A stretch of DNA of 64,000 nucleotides, taken from Chryseobacterium wanjuense. Lineage in GTDB: Bacteria; Bacteroidota; Bacteroidia; Flavobacteriales; Weeksellaceae. The translations under genes and the position numbers were made by a program. This document shows positions 60,889 to 64,000 of the stretch, in pieces; the first letter of the stretch is position 1; each line of letters starts with the position of its first letter. The stretch lies in contig NZ_FOIU01000003.1 of NCBI RefSeq assembly GCF_900111495.1, positions 248,001 through 312,000 of the forward strand. The letters are read 5' to 3'. A model generated the notes under the pieces. That model made no database searches. It had not been told where the DNA came from and worked only from the letters and a program-made list of their open reading frames with translations.

Positions 60889-62448
60889 ATGAAGAAAGAA
60901 CTTATAGTTTCGCATGAAGATGATCTTACAAAGATTGCACTGCTGGAAGACGGAAGACTATGTGAACTTCATGAGCAAGAGGACAAAAGCGATTTTATAG
61001 TTGGAGATTTGTTTATTGGAAAAGTAAAAAAACTGGCACCCAACCTGAATGCCGCATTCGTAAACATCGGGTACGAAAAGGATGCTTTCCTGCATTATCA
61101 GGATCTTGGGCCGCAATATCTTACTTATCGTAAATTTTTAAGAGATACGATTTCTAAAAAACAAAATGCTTCAAGTTTAAAAAATTTCGAAATACAACCC
61201 GAAATAGATAAAAACGGAACTGTAGACAAAGTAATCGCTAAAGATGACCTTGTTTTATTACAAATCACCAAAGAACCGATCTCTACAAAAGGACCCAGAA
61301 TTTCTACTCAGGTTTCTTTAACAGGACGTTTTTTGGTTTTAATACCTTTCGATAACAAAGTTTCGATTTCCAAAAAAGTAAAAAGCTTTGAGGAAAAAGA
61401 AAGATTGAGAACATTAATCGAAAGCATTAAGCCCGAAGGTTTCGGAGTCATTATAAGAACCGTAGCCGAGGGTAAAAAGGTAGCAGACCTGCACAACGAC
61501 ATGAATCAGCTGATTCAGAAATGGGAAACTACTTTTAAAAATATACAGAAAAATAAAGTTCCGTCGAGAGTCTTAAGCGAAGATGACAAAGCTTCAGCTA
61601 TTTTAAGAGACAATTTCAACCAGGATTTTGTAAGCATCACTTGTGATGACGAGCAGATGGTTGAGGAAATGAAAAACTATCTGGAAGTTATCGCTCCGGA
61701 AAGAAAGAATATTGTCCACTTTTATAATTCTCATATTCCTCTTCTGGAATATTATAATGTAGAAAAACAGCTCAAGCAAAGTTTCGGAAAACACGTCAAT
61801 ATCCCAAGCTCAAAAGGTGCATATCTTGTCATAGAACATACAGAAGCATTACACGTAATCGATGTAAATTCCGGAAATAATATCACCACCGGAGCCGCTG
61901 TCAACAAAGAACATGCACTGAAAGTAAACAAAATGGCAGCCACAGAAATCGCAAGACAGCTTCGTCTCCGCGATATGGGTGGGATCATCGTAATCGATTT
62001 TATCGATATGCAAAACCCGGATCACAGAAGAGATCTGTACGAACATCTGAAGGAAGAGATGAAGCGCGACAAAGCCCGCCACAAGATCCTTCCGCCAAGT
62101 AAATTCGGTCTGATACAAATCACGAGACAAAGAAACCGTCCGGAAAAACAGATCGACACCAAAGAAGAAAACCCGAACAAAGACGGAGAAATCGTAGCAC
62201 CGATCGTCATTGTGGAAAGAATGGGTGAAACCCTTAGAACCATCATGCAAAAGGAAAAAGGAAAACTTTACCTGCATGTGCATCCATTCGTGGAAGCATA
62301 CCTTACAAAAGGAATCAACAGCTTCCAGATGAAATGGTTTATGAAATACAAAAAATGGGTAACCGTCATCCCAAGGGATTCTTTTAAATATTTAGAATAC
62401 AGGATTTATAATTCGAATAAAGAAGAATTGATAGGATATTCTAATTAA
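60889..62448 (+). CDS. rng: Ribonuclease G/E family endoribonuclease
   Basis: A 519-residue RNase E/G-type nuclease for 5S/16S rRNA maturation and mRNA decay. S1 domain at residues about 35-125 (GDLFIGKVKKLAPNLNAAFV), then the RNase H-like and DNase I-like catalytic core. Metal-binding Asp residues are in ALHVIDVNSGN (about 325) and IVIDFIDMQNP (about 370). After ITRQRNRP there is no CPxC zinc link, as usual in Bacteroidota members. No TAnnTTTG match was found upstream, and the gap 60730-60888 has no other gene. Confidence 0.93.
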   Translation: MKKELIVSHEDDLTKIALLEDGRLCELHEQEDKSDFIVGDLFIGKVKKLAPNLNAAFVNIGYEKDAFLHYQDLGPQYLTYRKFLRDTISKKQNASSLKNFEIQPEIDKNGTVDKVIAKDDLVLLQITKEPISTKGPRISTQVSLTGRFLVLIPFDNKVSISKKVKSFEEKERLRTLIESIKPEGFGVIIRTVAEGKKVADLHNDMNQLIQKWETTFKNIQKNKVPSRVLSEDDKASAILRDNFNQDFVSITCDDEQMVEEMKNYLEVIAPERKNIVHFYNSHIPLLEYYNVEKQLKQSFGKHVNIPSSKGAYLVIEHTEALHVIDVNSGNNITTGAAVNKEHALKVNKMAATEIARQLRLRDMGGIIVIDFIDMQNPDHRRDLYEHLKEEMKRDKARHKILPPSKFGLIQITRQRNRPEKQIDTKEENPNKDGEIVAPIVIVERMGETLRTIMQKEKGKLYLHVHPFVEAYLTKGINSFQMKWFMKYKKWVTVIPRDSFKYLEYRIYNSNKEELIGYSN

Positions 62449-62460
62449 TACAAAATTTTA

Positions 62461-62489
62461 AACCTCCAGTTTTTCTGGAGGTTTTTTTT
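62461..62489 (+). terminator. Terminator of rng
   Basis: AACCTCCAG (62461-62469), loop TTTTT, CTGGAGGTT (62475-62483), then a T-run to 62489; perfect 9-bp stem. Confidence 0.85.
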
Positions 62490-62510
62490 GTTGATTTTCG
62501 GAAAGGGAAT

Positions 62511-63260
62511 TTATTTTTCCCATTCATACTTCTGTTCTACAGTAAACCTCTGATTTGTTATTACTTTACTGGACTTCGGAAGATTTTCAGCAACTTTGGC
62601 AAAAATTTTATTCATATGAGCCTCTTTTGCTTCAACATAATCTTTTAAACTTATTTTTTCTTTATTTAAAAATTTTGGTTTGAAAGTGATTGTACTTTTA
62701 TCATCAACATTTACAGATTCAGCTTTCCAAATGTCATGATCTTTATTTTCTGTACGGATATCCAGAATTAAACCCGGAAGACCATAAAACTTGAAAGGTC
62801 CCGCAGAATATGGAAGATCTTTTGTAAAGTAGGCAATAATCTTTGATCCTCTAAATGTTCCTGTAGCTTTATAGCATTTATATCCCGCAATTGTTTTAGT
62901 TTGATCTTCTTCTATTTTCCAAGTGGGCTTTGGAACTTTATCATAAATAAAAAAATCTCTGCTATCGACATTAGCAGTGAAAAAGAAATTCCTTTCAGAA
63001 TCATCGTTTAAGTCAGAAACAAAATATTGTTTTGTTGGTTTTTTACCATTATCTAAATTAACAGCCATAGTCCAGTCTCCAGTCAATTTATTTTGTGTTA
63101 CAATTGAATCCTGAATTGATATGGTCTGATTGTTTTTAATATAAAGGTCTTCATGAGATGTTGTAAAAGGTGACAAAACCCTAAGATACTTCACATGAAT
63201 TTGTTGTGAGAAATAAAATCCGGAAATAAAAAGTAATGTTAATAAAATAATTTTTTTCAT
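62511..63260 (-). CDS. GLPGLI family secreted protein
   Basis: A 249-residue protein. Signal peptide MKKIILLTLLFISGFYFSQQ, then a beta-rich body containing the name-giving YGLPGLILDI motif (about residue 165) and the IAGYKCYKATG block, typical of GLPGLI proteins that are frequent in Bacteroidota genomes. Function unknown, probably periplasmic. It follows the small secreted peptide gene, with a strong palindrome between them, and both are downstream of the XRE-regulated promoter. Confidence 0.9.
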   Translation of the reverse strand: MKKIILLTLLFISGFYFSQQIHVKYLRVLSPFTTSHEDLYIKNNQTISIQDSIVTQNKLTGDWTMAVNLDNGKKPTKQYFVSDLNDDSERNFFFTANVDSRDFFIYDKVPKPTWKIEEDQTKTIAGYKCYKATGTFRGSKIIAYFTKDLPYSAGPFKFYGLPGLILDIRTENKDHDIWKAESVNVDDKSTITFKPKFLNKEKISLKDYVEAKEAHMNKIFAKVAENLPKSSKVITNQRFTVEQKYEWEK

Positions 63261-63281
63261 AAGAATGTGTTTGTAGACGAT

Positions 63282-63314
63282 AACCCTTTCAGAGTTTAAA
63301 ACTCTGAAAGGGTT
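63282..63314. terminator. Perfect 16-bp hairpin between peptide and GLPGLI genes
   Basis: AACCCTTTCAGAGTTT (63282-63297) and AAACTCTGAAAGGGTT (63299-63314), 1-nt centre. It would end the small-peptide transcript or separate the two genes; it also looks like a dispersed intergenic palindrome. Confidence 0.65.
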
Positions 63315-63338
63315 GTTAAACTGTTTAAGTTAAATAAA

Positions 63339-63614
63339 TTAAGTTAACCAAAATCCTGCAACTTGCAAAGCAACTTTTACTCCATTTTGCCAAGCTTGAC
63401 AACTTGCTAAATTCGGTTGATCGGAGTAAACTGTTTCCTGACCTACTACTTGTCCTCCAGACCAGTAGGTAATTACAACACCACATTGTTGAACATCTGC
63501 TTTTTGTTCAGTTTTTTCTTTTTTTCCGGTTTCTTTGGCGACATTTCCATTGTCTTTGGCGCTAACAAGACCTGCAACTCCGAAAGCTGCTAGTAATAAA
63601 GTCTTTTTCATCAT
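63339..63614 (-). CDS. Small secreted protein with two cysteines
   Basis: A 91-residue protein. Signal peptide (MKKTLLLAAFGVAGLVSAK), a Lys/Glu-rich pro-like stretch (residues 20-40, KETGKKEKTEQKAD), then a compact core with two Cys (QQCGVVITYWSGGQVVG...NLASCQAW) ending in VAGFWLT. Not recognised. The layout (leader, charged spacer, small Cys-containing core) is like a processed peptide. Its promoter (TTG-N20-TATCTTAG) overlaps the operator shared with the divergent XRE regulator. Confidence 0.7.
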   Translation of the reverse strand: MMKKTLLLAAFGVAGLVSAKDNGNVAKETGKKEKTEQKADVQQCGVVITYWSGGQVVGQETVYSDQPNLASCQAWQNGVKVALQVAGFWLT

Positions 63615-63652
63615 TTGAAATTTTAAATTAATAAATTATTTAATTCACTCCG

Positions 63653-63683
63653 CTAAGATATATATGATTCTTTCTTCTTACAA
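63653..63683 (-). promoter_or_regulatory. Promoter of the small secreted protein
   Basis: On the minus strand TTG (63683-63681), 20 bp, TATCTTAG (63660-63653), one mismatch to consensus. The TTG lies inside the left operator copy. Confidence 0.55.
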
Positions 63684-63717
63684 CAACCAACAGTTATAAA
63701 ATCAACAACCGTTGGTT
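63681..63717. promoter_or_regulatory. Shared operator between XRE regulator and secreted peptide
   Basis: CAACAACCAACAGTT (63681-63695) and CAACAACCGTTGGTT (63703-63717) are direct repeats with a 22-bp period. They also contain an inverted pair, AACCAACAGTT / AACCGTTGGTT. Each copy covers the TTG of one of the two divergent promoters. Confidence 0.65.
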
Positions 63718-63742
63718 ATCATTTTAAAAAATATTACTTTAG
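63712..63742 (+). promoter_or_regulatory. Promoter of the XRE regulator
   Basis: TTG (63712-63714), 20 bp, TACTTTAG (63735-63742), one mismatch to consensus; the ATG at 63761 follows after a very short leader. Confidence 0.5.
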
Positions 63743-63760
63743 CACTAAAATCTGAGATTT

Positions 63761-64000
63761 ATGGGTTTAGATACAAAACTTCGCAAACTAAGAGAACAAA
63801 AAGGCTGGTCACAAATGGATGTAGCTCATCAGTTGGATATTTCTCAATCTGCTTATAACAAGTGGGAAGCCGGACAGGCAAAGCCAACTTTATTAAATTT
63901 ACAAAAAATAGCTGAAATTTTCGAAGTTGACTTCTTCGATTTAATTCAAGAGCAAATTCCAAACTTAGATTTGTCTAATGCAAAATTTGAAAACTCTCCG
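63761..64000 (+). CDS. XRE-family transcriptional regulator (3' end outside window)
   Basis: The first 80 codons of a helix-turn-helix regulator, cut by the window edge. Typical XRE/HTH_3: LRKLREQKGWSQMDVAHQLD, then SQSAYNKWEAGQAKPTLLNL and IAEIFEVDFFDLI. It is divergent from a small secreted protein and shares its operator, so auto-regulation and control of that gene are likely. The C-terminus may hold a dimerisation or peptide-binding part that cannot be seen here. Confidence 0.88.
   Translation, partial: MGLDTKLRKLREQKGWSQMDVAHQLDISQSAYNKWEAGQAKPTLLNLQKIAEIFEVDFFDLIQEQIPNLDLSNAKFENSP

Overview
The window comes from a member of the Bacteroidota, most likely a flavobacterium of the Chryseobacterium/Elizabethkingia type. 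The reasons are the AT-rich DNA, promoters of the Bacteroidota form (TTG, about 17-21 bp, TAnnTTTG), the absence of Shine-Dalgarno sequences, a type IX secretion (T9SS) sorting-domain protein, GLPGLI and DUF6443 families, and type VI secretion (T6SS) genes of subtype iii, which is confined to this phylum. The species call is an inference from protein style, not a database result.

Layout. 1-10155: a plus-strand Kdp potassium-uptake operon that enters from the left edge (kdpA without its N-terminus, kdpB, kdpC, two OmpL-like porins, a KdpD sensor fragment with a USP domain, and a separate histidine kinase). 10249-14623: small hypothetical genes, a DUF389 membrane protein with an unusual hairpin leader, a YdeI-like protein, DUF6000 and Imm22. 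14624-15217: an intergenic stretch with a candidate 28-residue hydrophobic peptide and a dispersed palindrome. 15218-18061: polA (minus). 18448-27885: a minus-strand cassette of a T9SS-sorted propeller protein, a DUF5977 giant protein, a DUF6443/Rhs polymorphic toxin and an overlapping lipoprotein.

28207-59242: a 31 kb minus-strand T6SS-iii island. It holds trans-envelope components (two TssO-like proteins, a PKD protein that is probably TssP, and TssR), two Hcp/TssD tube genes, two VgrG spikes, ClpV, a lytic transglycosylase and a DUF4280 PAAR-like tip. Three effector modules aim at different targets: an Rhs protein with a deaminase-like tip plus an immunity array, a Tle1-type phospholipase with a DUF2931 lipoprotein, and a 1072-residue protein that appears to join a GH19 glycosidase to an LAS-type peptidase, with a lipoprotein partner. 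Sheath, baseplate, TssN and TssQ genes are not in the window.

59421 onward (plus): a divergent LuxR-type response regulator whose phospho-acceptor Asp is Glu, then HU, a 29-residue Lys/Arg-rich protein and RNase G. The right edge has a GLPGLI protein, a small secreted peptide and a divergent XRE regulator with a clear shared operator.

The strongest new-looking signals are regulatory. Both tssD genes carry the same pair of 16-bp palindromes (GTCGTAATTCTACGAC type, 21 bp apart) about 110 bp before the start codon. The only T6SS-linked regulator in view is the atypical receiver at 59421. Together they could be a dedicated control circuit for the T6SS tube, which is an inference.
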